A stretch of DNA of 64,000 nucleotides from Spirosoma pollinicola (GTDB lineage: Bacteria; Bacteroidota; Bacteroidia; Cytophagales; Spirosomataceae): positions 4,822,501 to 4,886,500 of the forward strand of contig NZ_CP025096.1 of assembly GCF_002831565.1 (NCBI RefSeq), in the 5' to 3' direction. Below are positions 1-8,901 of this stretch, in pieces; the first letter of the stretch is position 1, and every line of letters begins with the position of its first letter. The notes beneath the pieces were generated by a model that searched no databases, had not been told where the DNA came from, and saw nothing but the letters and a program-made list of their open reading frames with translations. A program made the translations under genes and the position numbers.

Positions 1-960
1 GGATCAGTAGCTAATTTATTTGAGCAGGGAAGCCGAAACGTGGTTCGTTACGGCTTCGACCATGTTAATATCGATGGTATCAGAAACAGCAGCATAGGGG
101 CAAAAATTAACCATGCCATGCGTCTACCGCTGGTTTTTGTTGAGGACAAATTACATATGCGGTTAGATGAGGAAACTGATTTCTCCATTCAGGCTTTTTC
201 ATTCGACCGGAAGTTTGCCTTTTATAATGCCAATCCTTATTGGGGAATTTTTGGCTTTGCACTCATCTTCCCGTTGCTCTTTCTGGTACTGATTGGCTAT
301 ATCCGTTCCACGGCCCATGTGTATCTGGGTATCGCTTTGTTACTCCATTTTGCAGCCCTCTCCTATTCGGCGCCGTATGACCCCTTTAAAGGACGTTACT
401 TCATCGAAACAGGTTTGTTTGGCGTTACATTTCTGGCGTTGATTTTCCTTCACCCCCGTACTTCCGTCGACGTTCCAGGACGAGTCATCTGGAAGTCCTA
501 TGTGGGCATTGTTACCTTGCTGGGATGCTTATCGGCCTTGATGTGCGTATTTTTGAACACACGAGCCCTGCCCTTTGCCTGGACCGCTCCCGACGGGATA
601 CGCTTTCCATCTGCATTTCATTCCGATCGGATTCGGCAAATCACCATTGGTCGCCAGGATACGTATATTCCTTATAAACGATTCGATGAGTTAGTGCCCG
701 ATAAGGCAACCGTAGCGCTGGCCACTATTAACGACGATTACGAATACCCGCTTTATGGTCCCAACCTATCGCGTCGGTTGATAGCGATCAATCCGTTTGA
801 ACAGGGTTTAAAACCCATTCCGAAGGGTGCGGATTACCTTTTCTTTGATAAACGGATTATCTCACCCATACCCGGCGATATTCGCCTGGGTACAGATACC
901 ACCATGCGTGCCATGATGATTGTTCCGGGCGAGGATTATTATTTACGTAAACTAAAATAG
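1..960 (+). CDS. C-terminal part of a multi-pass membrane protein (GT-C/ArnT-like glycosyltransferase candidate), 5' end outside window
   Basis: The reading frame is open from base 1, so this is the 3' part of a gene that starts upstream; the first possible internal start is GTG at 40. The visible protein has about four hydrophobic segments (near residues 70-90, 95-110, 125-140 and 155-175 of the visible part), followed by a soluble tail of about 130 residues. This layout, several membrane segments and then a periplasmic C-terminal domain, is known from GT-C sugar transferases that use polyprenyl-linked donors. No catalytic acidic motif is visible because the N-terminus is missing. It lies at the head of a polysaccharide locus, which fits. 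The family assignment is inference. Confidence 0.55.
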   Translation, partial: GSVANLFEQGSRNVVRYGFDHVNIDGIRNSSIGAKINHAMRLPLVFVEDKLHMRLDEETDFSIQAFSFDRKFAFYNANPYWGIFGFALIFPLLFLVLIGYIRSTAHVYLGIALLLHFAALSYSAPYDPFKGRYFIETGLFGVTFLALIFLHPRTSVDVPGRVIWKSYVGIVTLLGCLSALMCVFLNTRALPFAWTAPDGIRFPSAFHSDRIRQITIGRQDTYIPYKRFDELVPDKATVALATINDDYEYPLYGPNLSRRLIAINPFEQGLKPIPKGADYLFFDKRIISPIPGDIRLGTDTTMRAMMIVPGEDYYLRKLK

Positions 961-965
961 TGTAT

Positions 966-1048
966 GGTATTCGGTTTATGGTTTACGGTTGGCTAACGCC
1001 CATGTAGTGCTTACGCGTCAGCCAACCGTAAACCATAAACCGAATACC
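966..1048. repeat. Perfect 29-bp inverted repeat between genes
   Basis: Arms 966-994 and 1020-1048 are perfect reverse complements, with a 25-nt loop. The arm is built from the word GGTTTA(T/C)GGTT in near-tandem. It fills the gap between the upstream membrane protein and the WbqC gene. There is no U-tract at the arm end, so it is not a classical terminator. It belongs with the other word-palindromes of this window. Confidence 0.9.
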
Positions 1049-1064
1049 GATAATAAATTTGCCT

Positions 1065-1766
1065 ATGACGCTTGCCATCATGCAGCCTTATTTCCTGCCC
1101 TACATCGGCTACATGCAACTGATGAGTGCCGTTGATACATTTATTCTCTATGACGACGTATCGTTCATAAACAGGGGGTGGATTAATCGTAATAAGCTGC
1201 TGATCAATGGACAGGAGCATCTTTTTACAATTCCACTCAAAGATGCCAGTCAAAATAAACGTATCAACGAAGTACATCTGGCCGATGACCCTAAGTGGCG
1301 CAATAAATTACTTAAAACCATTGAGCAGGGGTATCGGAAAGCCCCCTATTATCAAACGGTTATGCCCCTCACCGAAAAAATCGTCAATTTTACAACCGAT
1401 TCTATTGCCGATCTGGTGCATAACAGCCTTGTTGAACTAAATCAATATCTGGGACTAACAACCCGTTTGATTGCTTCGTCGTCGATTTATACTAATGCAG
1501 ATTTGAAAGCGCAGGAGCGTATTCTGGATATTTGTCGGCAGGAAAACGCAACTCATTATATCAATCCGATTGGTGGAATTGAGCTGTATGATAAACATAT
1601 ATTTGAAGAAACCGGCATTGAGCTGCGTTTTATTAAGGCTAAAGAAGTAGAATACCAACAGTTTGGCCGCAACGACTTTATTCCCTGGTTATCAATTCTG
1701 GACGCCCTGATGTTTAACGACATTGCCGGCATTCGGGTCCTTTTGGGTGAGTATGAATTGGTGTAA
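1065..1766 (+). CDS. WbqC family protein
   Basis: A 233-residue protein of the WbqC family, a family found in O-antigen and capsule clusters and thought to act in nucleotide-sugar or amino-sugar modification; the reaction is not established. The N-terminal signature AIMQPYFLPYIGY is clear, followed by DTFILYDDVSFINRGWINRN, both typical of the family. I take ATG at 1065 as the start, giving MTLAIMQPY, rather than the TTG at 1059. The start sits 16 nt after the intergenic palindrome. The neighbours are a hexapeptide acetyltransferase and glycosyltransferases on the same strand. Confidence 0.85.
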   Translation: MTLAIMQPYFLPYIGYMQLMSAVDTFILYDDVSFINRGWINRNKLLINGQEHLFTIPLKDASQNKRINEVHLADDPKWRNKLLKTIEQGYRKAPYYQTVMPLTEKIVNFTTDSIADLVHNSLVELNQYLGLTTRLIASSSIYTNADLKAQERILDICRQENATHYINPIGGIELYDKHIFEETGIELRFIKAKEVEYQQFGRNDFIPWLSILDALMFNDIAGIRVLLGEYELV

Positions 1767-1816
1767 ACATTGAATGAGAAACACCATCTCATTCCTCATT
1801 TATCAGTCAAAATAGT

Positions 1817-2470
1817 ATGGCAAAAGTTATCATTTTCGGAGTAATGGATACGGCTGAGCTGGCCCACTTCTACCTCACACACGATTCTGAACACGACGTG
1901 GCGGCTTTTACCGTTAGTCGGGAGTACATAAGCGGCACCGAATTTCAGGGCTTGCCCCTGGTCGCGTTTGAAGATGTCGAGGCACTTTTCTCCCCGCAGG
2001 AGTACAAGTTTTTTGCACCTATGACTGGTCGGAACATGAATAGAAATCGTGAACGGATCTACCTGGAAGCGAAAGCGAAAGGCTACGAATTCATTTCGTA
2101 TGTCAGTTCCAAGGCCACCTTATTTGGTAATCAGATTGGCGAGAACTGCTTTATTCTGGAAGACAATACGATTCAGCCATTTACGACTATCGGCAACAAC
2201 GTTGTCCTATGGAGCGGTAACCACATCGGTCATCACGGCCAGATTAAAGATCACGTTTTTTTTACGTCACACGTGGTTATGTCGGGGCACTGCATCATTG
2301 AACCCTACTGCTTTTTCGGGGTAAACAGCACCATTCGCGACTTTCTACACATCGCCACAGGCACATTTGTTGCAATGGCTTCAGCGGTTTATAAAGATAC
2401 CGAAGAATGGGGTCTATACCTTGGCAATCCCGCCAAAAAATTACCCAAGCCTAGTTACGAAGCCTATTAA
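1817..2470 (+). CDS. NeuD/PglD-like sugar O- or N-acetyltransferase
   Basis: A 217-residue protein with an N-terminal Rossmann-like segment (VIIFGVMDTAELAHFYL, residues 4-20) and a C-terminal left-handed beta-helix built from hexapeptide repeats (about residues 98-200). This is the layout of NeuD/PglD acyltransferases, which transfer acetyl from acetyl-CoA to a sugar. Histidines 136, 139 and 140 (GNHIGHH) lie where the catalytic His of the family occurs. It stands 50 nt after wbqC and is probably co-transcribed with it, so it likely acetylates a sugar of the surface glycan. The substrate cannot be read from the sequence. Confidence 0.8.
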   Translation: MAKVIIFGVMDTAELAHFYLTHDSEHDVAAFTVSREYISGTEFQGLPLVAFEDVEALFSPQEYKFFAPMTGRNMNRNRERIYLEAKAKGYEFISYVSSKATLFGNQIGENCFILEDNTIQPFTTIGNNVVLWSGNHIGHHGQIKDHVFFTSHVVMSGHCIIEPYCFFGVNSTIRDFLHIATGTFVAMASAVYKDTEEWGLYLGNPAKKLPKPSYEAY

Positions 2471-2563
2471 GGTTTATGGTTTCCAGTCTACAGCTTTCGG
2501 TTGATGCCAAAAAGCCAAACCTGTAATACAGAAACCAAAAACTGTAAACCATACACCGTAAAC
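2471..2563. repeat. Imperfect inverted repeat of GGTTTATGGTTT type
   Basis: The gap between the acetyltransferase stop and the next glycosyltransferase is filled by an imperfect palindrome of the same word family as 966-1048. The left arm begins GGTTTATGGTTTCCAG and the right arm ends with TGTAAACCATACACC near 2556. The right arm runs up to the first codons of the next gene, which seems to lack an ATG there. Confidence 0.6.
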
Positions 2564-3747
2564 TGAAAACTCTCCTCCTCATTGGCCACGATGCCAACCG
2601 CGCCGGGGCGCAACTTGTCTTACTGAATCTGATGCGTTTGCTCAAAGGGAAAGGTATTGACATGCACTTACTCTTGGGGGGCGGTGGCCCTCTTTTAGAT
2701 GAATACCGCGCAATTTGCCCAGTCTTGCTTTGGCCCACTTTAGAACACGCTGCTGGAGCGGGGTTAACCAAAAAAGTACTTGGAAAGCTGGGGGTTCAAA
2801 AACGACAACTGGCGATTCGCCAGCAAGCGGTCAGGGAACAATTGAACGTAGATTCAGTAGATTTGGTCCTCGTCAATACGGTTTCGAGCGGACACTGGTT
2901 TGGCCAGTTGGCTATTCCTGCCAAAACTCCCGTTGTCACATTCGTCCACGAGTTAGATATGTCGGTGCGGATATATTCCAAACCTGACGAGTTGGCTCAT
3001 CTTTTAAGCCGAACGAGCGAATTACTGGCCGTTTCGAAAGCAACAGCTCATTATTATGAGCATCAACACGGTTTTGATCCGAACCGAATTACGCTCTACA
3101 CACTTATTGATACCCCATCTCTGGAGCGTAACGTAAAGGTAGCCCGTGAGCAACCCAACATTTATGCATCTATGGGTTTCCCCACGAATGCGCTTATTGT
3201 AGGTGGTTGCGGCAATGCCGAATGGCGCAAAGGAAATGATCTATTCATTACACTGGCCCGGCAGGTAGTTGGCCGGGATATGAACTCAACACATCCCGCT
3301 CACTTTGTCTGGGTAGGCGTTCCGCCAGGCACCCTGCGCGATGATTTGTTACTGGATATCCGAAAGGCCGGACTTGCCGACCGGGTGCATCTGATTCCGC
3401 CAACGCCTGATGTGCTTCGGTACATGAGTCGGTTTGATGTTTTCGTACTTTGTTCCCGCGAAGACCCCTACCCGCTTGTGGTGTTTGAGGCTGGTTTATG
3501 CCATGTGCCCGTGGTATGCTTTGCTGATGCAGGCGGTTCGCCCGAACTGGTTGAAGAAGATGGTGGTTTTGTGGTTCCCTATCTCGATCTCGACGCGATG
3601 AGCAGCCGGGTACTTAATTTACTTCATAAGCCCGAACTACGGCAAACAATGGGAAAACGGTTAGGTCAAAAAATTCTTGAACGCCATCCGGCTAAGCAAA
3701 GCATCGAAACTCTCGTAACTTTGTTTGACAAACTGACTCGGCAATAG
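2563..3747 (+). CDS. GT4 family glycosyltransferase (probable CTG start)
   Basis: A GT-B retaining glycosyltransferase of family GT4. The C-terminal half carries the sugar-nucleotide site with the EDPYPLVVFEAG form of the E-x7-E motif. The first ATG is at 2632, but the frame is open upstream to a stop at 2545, and the upstream residues KTLLLIGHDANRAGAQLVLL are the conserved N-terminal strand and loop of this family. The best-placed start is CTG at 2563 (M-K-T-L-L-L-I-G); ATA at 2551 is the other candidate. From 2563 the protein is 394 residues. The start region abuts the intergenic palindrome, which may have overwritten an original ATG. The family is sure; the start is inferred. Confidence 0.85.
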   Translation: MKTLLLIGHDANRAGAQLVLLNLMRLLKGKGIDMHLLLGGGGPLLDEYRAICPVLLWPTLEHAAGAGLTKKVLGKLGVQKRQLAIRQQAVREQLNVDSVDLVLVNTVSSGHWFGQLAIPAKTPVVTFVHELDMSVRIYSKPDELAHLLSRTSELLAVSKATAHYYEHQHGFDPNRITLYTLIDTPSLERNVKVAREQPNIYASMGFPTNALIVGGCGNAEWRKGNDLFITLARQVVGRDMNSTHPAHFVWVGVPPGTLRDDLLLDIRKAGLADRVHLIPPTPDVLRYMSRFDVFVLCSREDPYPLVVFEAGLCHVPVVCFADAGGSPELVEEDGGFVVPYLDLDAMSSRVLNLLHKPELRQTMGKRLGQKILERHPAKQSIETLVTLFDKLTRQ

Positions 3748-3787
3748 AGCTATTTTACCGTATTGTAGCTCATGTCGTGCCTGATCT

Positions 3788-4864
3788 ATGACCATTGCAT
3801 TTACCATCTGTTCTATAAATTACTTAGCTCAAGCTCGCACCCTGGGCGAGTCTCTTCAAAAGACCAACCCTGATTATCAATATATAATCGGGCTGGTCGA
3901 TAAACTGAGCGAAGCGAACTTACCCGATGAGTTAATACCCGGTTATCCAATGATCGAGGTAGATAAGATCGGCATTCCCGGCTTTGCGGCCATGTGCGAC
4001 CGCTATGACATTACCGAGTTAAACACAGCCGTCAAGCCTTTTTTCATCGACTATTTCTATAAAACATATCCCGGCGCAACCAAGGTCATCTATTTTGACC
4101 CTGATATTATTGTATTTCAGCCACTGCTTGAACTCAATAAGTCACTGGAAGAATACAGTCTGGTTCTGACCCCACATACCCTCTCTCCTACACCGGATTG
4201 GGAACGTCCTAACGAGCAGCACCACCTGAACACGGGTATTTATAACCTCGGCTTTATTGGGCTGCAAAACAATGCTACCGCCCGTCAATTCGTTGATTGG
4301 TGGAAAGATCGCCTGGTGTATGAATGTCGGATCGACCTTTGCGCAGGTCTTTTTGTTGATCAACACTGGGTTAACTTTGCGCCCGTTTATCATAACAATG
4401 TTCTGATTGACCATCATTTGGGTTACAATATGGCTTACTGGAATCTGCATGAGCGGTATATTACTCAAAACGAACATGGAGAATGGCTCGTAAGCAACCA
4501 AAAAGAACAGCACCAAAAAACAACAGCGGAACCCTTGCAGTTTTTTCATTTCAGCGGCTACAACCCAAATAAACCCGATGAAATATCCAAGTACCAAACA
4601 CGATTTGGTTTTAGCAATCAGGATACATCATCAACGGCTGACTATCTTCGCTATAGTGACCGGCCAGAACAGCAACGACCCGATGTGCGCCCCCTGTTCG
4701 ATTTGTACCGCAGTCGACTGCAGGAAAACCACAATGAACAGTACCGGCAATATCCCTGCGTTTATATAAAACCGCCCAGTGTATTACGGTATGTACGGGT
4801 TCGTAAATTGTTAAAAACCCCTTTTATTAAAATTATTGGGCTCTTAGAATCTCGCCAGGTATGA
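3788..4864 (+). CDS. GT-A (GT8-like) glycosyltransferase
   Basis: A 358-residue nucleotide-sugar transferase of GT-A fold. It has the N-terminal strand FTICSINYLAQARTLGESL, a metal-binding DxD at D104-P-D106 (IYFDPDI), and the HLNTGIYNLGFIGL segment typical of GT8-like acceptor-side strands. A paralogue lies at 7772-8785 and shares the layout and the WNLHER motif. The stop overlaps the next start by ATGA, so it is translationally coupled to the GT9 gene. The donor and acceptor are unknown. Confidence 0.75.
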   Translation: MTIAFTICSINYLAQARTLGESLQKTNPDYQYIIGLVDKLSEANLPDELIPGYPMIEVDKIGIPGFAAMCDRYDITELNTAVKPFFIDYFYKTYPGATKVIYFDPDIIVFQPLLELNKSLEEYSLVLTPHTLSPTPDWERPNEQHHLNTGIYNLGFIGLQNNATARQFVDWWKDRLVYECRIDLCAGLFVDQHWVNFAPVYHNNVLIDHHLGYNMAYWNLHERYITQNEHGEWLVSNQKEQHQKTTAEPLQFFHFSGYNPNKPDEISKYQTRFGFSNQDTSSTADYLRYSDRPEQQRPDVRPLFDLYRSRLQENHNEQYRQYPCVYIKPPSVLRYVRVRKLLKTPFIKIIGLLESRQV

Positions 4865-5895
4865 CAGAGGGACCTCGTTTCCGAGAACTTTGGACACATC
4901 GTTATCATAAATTTCCGCACATTATAGGAAAGTACTGGTCCTTTGCCAGTAAGTACATTCGCCTGCGTTTGATAAAAATGCGCCTGGGCAAGCGTCCGCT
5001 GGTGGCTATTATACTATCGGAGCAGATGGGCGATATTATTGCCTGCGAACCCGTGGCCCGCGAAGTAAGAAGGTTACATCCCGATGCTTATATCATCTGG
5101 GTAGTACGTGAGCCGTTTGTCGATTTGGTCAGATATAATCCTAATCTTGACGGTTATATTCTTGAAAAATGTCCGGGCGAACGGGTACAGTTGCTTCGTT
5201 CGGGCATATACGACAAGGTTTATAACATGCACATATCCCATCGGAAGTGCAAATACTGCCCGGAAGACCCCATAAACCCTACCGCCGATCAGATTGGTCT
5301 TACGTTTGATAACTACCTGGACCGGGGTGATTTGCTGTATGTCTTTTCGCAGGCCGCTGGCTTGCCTGCTCTCACCGATGCCCCCAAAATGTATATTCCC
5401 GAGGTTATCCGGCAAACGGTAAAGGCTCTAAATTTACCCAGTCAGGCAATTGTCATTCACTGTCAGTCGAGTCATGTTTTGAAAGACTGGCCAGCAGCCA
5501 ATTGGAATAAACTGGCACAATGGTTGCTTGATACTTACCCTTATCCAATCATTGAAGTTGGTCAGACACCAACGGTCAATACGTCTAATCCGCGCTTTCT
5601 GAACATGTGCGGACAGTTTAGTTTGCTCGAAACAGCCGAAGTTATTCGGGGAGCTCACCTGTTCATAGGAATCGACAGCGGCCCGGCCCATATGGCAAAT
5701 GCAATGAATACCGATGGCATTATTTTACTGGGACAACTGTTCGATTTTGTTGATTACCTACCCTACTCAGGTCGTTATAAAAAGGGAGAAGGCGTAACTA
5801 TTTTGAATGATTTTGGCCATCCATGCGCTGATTTACCTTACATATGGGTACAGGAAGCTACTAACCGGCGACTAGGTCAACCCAAATTTGTATGA
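4861..5895 (+). CDS. GT9 family (heptosyltransferase-like) glycosyltransferase
   Basis: A 344-residue protein with the GT-B architecture of ADP-heptose:LPS heptosyltransferases. The N-terminal strand is ALVAIILSEQMGDIIAC-like (around residues 43-60), and the C-terminal segment FIGIDSGPAHMANAM (about residues 269-283) is the conserved donor-binding motif of family GT9. It overlaps the previous gene and the following gene by ATGA, inside one operon. Family membership is firm; that the donor is a heptose is not shown, since GT9 is widely used in Bacteroidota for other sugars. Confidence 0.8.
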   Translation: MTEGPRFRELWTHRYHKFPHIIGKYWSFASKYIRLRLIKMRLGKRPLVAIILSEQMGDIIACEPVAREVRRLHPDAYIIWVVREPFVDLVRYNPNLDGYILEKCPGERVQLLRSGIYDKVYNMHISHRKCKYCPEDPINPTADQIGLTFDNYLDRGDLLYVFSQAAGLPALTDAPKMYIPEVIRQTVKALNLPSQAIVIHCQSSHVLKDWPAANWNKLAQWLLDTYPYPIIEVGQTPTVNTSNPRFLNMCGQFSLLETAEVIRGAHLFIGIDSGPAHMANAMNTDGIILLGQLFDFVDYLPYSGRYKKGEGVTILNDFGHPCADLPYIWVQEATNRRLGQPKFV

Positions 5896-6719
5896 ATTCA
5901 TCAAAATCAGTTAGTGTAAATGTTGTACTGCCTGTATATAAAACGGAGCTCACAGATTATGAGACAATTGCACTCACACAATGTTTGCGAGTGCTAAGTA
6001 ACTACCCCATTATTTTAGCAGCTCCTCATTCATTGGACGTTTCTAATTACCTGCAAATTGGACCCTCGTTGCAGGTTCGCACGTTTGATGACAATTACTT
6101 TAACAGCATCGACGGCTATAATCGACTAATGCTGTCCAACGAATTTTATAAAGCTTTTTCCGATCAGGAATTCATACTCATTCACCAGCTGGATGCGTTC
6201 GTCTTTCAAGATGATTTGACCTACTGGTGCCAACAGAACTACGACTACATTGGAGCACCCTGGCTACGAGACCGCGATTTTACAGGAAGACTTGACCAAC
6301 TTGACTTTACGATCCGGCAACGGGTAGCTACCTGGCTTAATCTTAAAAAAGCCGATGGAATAACTCCCCGAGAAATTATTAATCTGAATGGCGTTGGCAA
6401 TGGCGGTTTAACGCTCCGGCGAGTATCGGCCATGATCCGTTGCCTAGATCGGTTTCAAAAAAAAATTGCCGAATATGAACGTATTTCTATGCACCAGTAT
6501 CACGAAGATGTATTCTGGAGCATTGAAGTAAACCGTTACTGGCCACACCTTCGGATACCATCCTACCGGAAAGCTTTACTTTTTTCGGTCGAATTTTATC
6601 CTGAGTGGGCTATAAATCACTTTAACCAAGGCACATTGCCTTTTGGCTGCCATGCCTGGGACATTCACGGAACCGATTTCTGGCGTCCTATTTTTGCTCA
6701 ATACGGCTACCAAATCTAA
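5892..6719 (+). CDS. DUF5672 protein, probable glycosyltransferase
   Basis: A 275-residue protein matching the DUF5672 family by its segments VNVVLPVYKTELTDYE, QDEFILIHQLDAFVF-like (about residues 90-105) and YDYIGAPW (about residues 117-124). The family occurs among glycosyltransferases and is predicted, not proven, to be one. It overlaps the GT9 gene by ATGA and is followed 8 nt later by a GT2 gene, so the set is one transcription unit. Confidence 0.75.
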   Translation: MNSSKSVSVNVVLPVYKTELTDYETIALTQCLRVLSNYPIILAAPHSLDVSNYLQIGPSLQVRTFDDNYFNSIDGYNRLMLSNEFYKAFSDQEFILIHQLDAFVFQDDLTYWCQQNYDYIGAPWLRDRDFTGRLDQLDFTIRQRVATWLNLKKADGITPREIINLNGVGNGGLTLRRVSAMIRCLDRFQKKIAEYERISMHQYHEDVFWSIEVNRYWPHLRIPSYRKALLFSVEFYPEWAINHFNQGTLPFGCHAWDIHGTDFWRPIFAQYGYQI

Positions 6720-6727
6720 CCTTTCGT

Positions 6728-7753
6728 ATGACCCAACGCACTACAATCTCCATTGCGCTTTGTACTTATAACGGCATAGCCTACTTGCCAATGCAATGGC
6801 AGAGTTTACTCGATCAGGAACAATTGCCTGATGAAATTGTCATTTGCGATGATCAATCTACCGATGGCACCGCCGAATTACTTGCCGAATTAGCCGCCAA
6901 AGCCCCGTTTGTTGTGCGAATTATCAGCAACCCGGTGCGGCTTGGATCCGATAAAAATTTCGAACTGGCTTTAGCAGCCTGTACGGGTGATCTGATTTTC
7001 ATTTGCGATCAGGACGATTTTTGGTTGCCGGAGAAAATTGCCACCATGACCCGATTTATGGCTCAACACGCCAGCGTTCAGGTCGCTTTCTGTGATGCCT
7101 ACATCACGGATGAAAATTTAGAAAAAGGTACAGATAGAGTTTGGGAAGCTGTGCGCTTCGATACAATCGCTCAAACACGGTGGGCATCTGGTGAAGCCCT
7201 GGAAATATTACTCGACGGAAATCGGATGATGGGCTGTGCAACAGTTATTAGAAAACCATTCATTAAAATCATACTTCCTGTACCGACTGATTTGCCGGGA
7301 GATTACATTTATGACGGCTGGATCGCATTGGTAGCTGCGGCTTATTCGTCAATCGCTTATATCGACAGGCCACTGCAACTTTACAGAACCCACCTTCAAC
7401 AACAGGTGGGGGTAGGGCCTCGTGTGCAGGAGTTATCAGAGCGCATACGCCTGCGTGACCGAGTTACCAGGCACCGAGCCAGGAAACTAGCCCCCCTCGA
7501 AGGGAAATACCTTCTGTTAACAAAACTAAGCCAATTACTTCTCGAACGAGTCCCGGCCGATTTGCCTAGCCTTGCTCAACTGCGTAGGCGGCTAGCACAT
7601 TTCACCATGCGTAGTAGTTTGCCCCATAATCGTCTCAAACGCTTTGTACCTGTTTTGTGCAGTTTACAACAAGGTAATTATAAACGGTATGCCGATGCAT
7701 CCGCCAACTGGTACGCCCCCTACTTAGCTGTTTTGGGCGATATATTTGAATAA
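6728..7753 (+). CDS. GT2 family glycosyltransferase
   Basis: A 341-residue GT-A inverting glycosyltransferase. The N-terminal motif SIALCTYNGIAYLPMQWQSL, the nucleotide-binding DDQSTDGT (residues 41-48) and the DxD-type DQDDFW (about residue 95) are standard for rhamnosyl- and related GT2 enzymes. It lies in the same operon as the DUF5672 gene before it. The acceptor is unknown; the rhamnosyltransferase-like flavour of the first motif is only suggestive. Confidence 0.85.
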   Translation: MTQRTTISIALCTYNGIAYLPMQWQSLLDQEQLPDEIVICDDQSTDGTAELLAELAAKAPFVVRIISNPVRLGSDKNFELALAACTGDLIFICDQDDFWLPEKIATMTRFMAQHASVQVAFCDAYITDENLEKGTDRVWEAVRFDTIAQTRWASGEALEILLDGNRMMGCATVIRKPFIKIILPVPTDLPGDYIYDGWIALVAAAYSSIAYIDRPLQLYRTHLQQQVGVGPRVQELSERIRLRDRVTRHRARKLAPLEGKYLLLTKLSQLLLERVPADLPSLAQLRRRLAHFTMRSSLPHNRLKRFVPVLCSLQQGNYKRYADASANWYAPYLAVLGDIFE

Positions 7754-7771
7754 TGTAGTTTTGCGCCTACT

Positions 7772-8785
7772 GTGCTACTAACCATCTGTACTATCCGTCA
7801 ACTACCCCAAGCGCTTGCGCTTGGAACTAGTTTTTGTCATCATGCTGCGACCTCAGCCCAAACTCCACTAGTCTTGATTGGATTGGTTGATGATCCGGCC
7901 CAATTGCCTGCTGACTTTGTTTCGCCCTATCCAATTATACCAGTAAAAGAGGTATTGACGATAGCTGACCTTACGTCACTATCGGCAAAGTATACGCCAA
8001 CAGAGTTTGCCGCAGCTTGCAAACCTTTATTTATTGCTGAAGCTTTTCGACGATTTCCAGAGGAAGACAAACTCCTGTATGCTGATCCCAGTATTCAATT
8101 TTTGACCTCACTCTCCCCTATTTGGGAGCAGCTTACCATAAAAAATACAATTCTGACACCTTTTATCACGGCTAAGCCAATGGATACACGGTGGCCGGAT
8201 GAAAAGTTTTTTCAGAACATTGGCCTATACAGTTCCGATTTTTTGGGATTTTGCCGATCTGCTGAAACAGACCGACTTTTGGTCTGGTGGGATGATCGGG
8301 TTAGGGATCGGGCACAGATTGACTTTTGTGAAGGGCTCTGCCTGGATCAGCTCTGGCTGATGCACGTACCTGTTTTTTTTACCGATGTAGCAGTCGTCAG
8401 AAATCCCGGCTGGCATGTTGCCCTCTGGAATCTGCACGAACGTACTCTTCTACAAGAAGGCAACCAGTTACGGGTGAGCGGCCCTGATGGTCAGGATCAA
8501 CCTCTACAATTTATTAATTTTAAAGGTCTGGCAAATCCAGATGAAGGTTTTTTCACCCACCAAAACCGGTTCCAACTTCGTGATCGTCCAGAAGTAGCCG
8601 CTTTATTGGCTACTTATCGTCAACATATTTCTGTCTATCAGTCATCAACGTTAGTAGCTACTAATCCATCTTACGGAGAACAACTGGAGCCAGTTGTTTT
8701 GCGGGGTTGGCGATATGCAGTCAGCCAATCTTTACAGGGCATAACCCGCTTTATTGATCGGGTACCCATTCCGGTTATCAACTGA
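7772..8785 (+). CDS. GT-A (GT8-like) glycosyltransferase paralogue with a degenerate DxD
   Basis: A 337-residue paralogue of the protein at 3788-4864: the same N-terminal strand (TICTIRQLPQALALGTSF), the same KPLFI and LYADP positions, the same WNLHER motif. It starts with GTG at 7772. At the metal site the sequence is D105-P-S107 (YADPSI) where the paralogue has DPD, so the second aspartate is lost. It may use another residue, work without metal, or be inactive. The length and the rest of the fold are intact. Confidence 0.7.
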   Translation: MLLTICTIRQLPQALALGTSFCHHAATSAQTPLVLIGLVDDPAQLPADFVSPYPIIPVKEVLTIADLTSLSAKYTPTEFAAACKPLFIAEAFRRFPEEDKLLYADPSIQFLTSLSPIWEQLTIKNTILTPFITAKPMDTRWPDEKFFQNIGLYSSDFLGFCRSAETDRLLVWWDDRVRDRAQIDFCEGLCLDQLWLMHVPVFFTDVAVVRNPGWHVALWNLHERTLLQEGNQLRVSGPDGQDQPLQFINFKGLANPDEGFFTHQNRFQLRDRPEVAALLATYRQHISVYQSSTLVATNPSYGEQLEPVVLRGWRYAVSQSLQGITRFIDRVPIPVIN

Positions 8786-8838
8786 AATCAACTAACCGAA
8801 TAATCGATATCCATAAAGGTTTTCTCAAGCAATAACCC

Positions 8839-8846
8839 TATTTTTG
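8839..8846 (+). promoter_or_regulatory. Possible -7 box (TATTTTTG)
   Basis: The sequence TATTTTTG matches the Bacteroidota -7 consensus TAnnTTTG and lies 55 nt before the ATG at 8902, in the 116-nt gap before the GT4 gene. No clear TTG is seen at the -33 position, so the call is weak. Confidence 0.3.
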
Positions 8847-8901
8847 TCGATCAATCATCTCAGAAAAATACAAACACAAGCTGTTTTGTAGATTTCACTA
8901 C

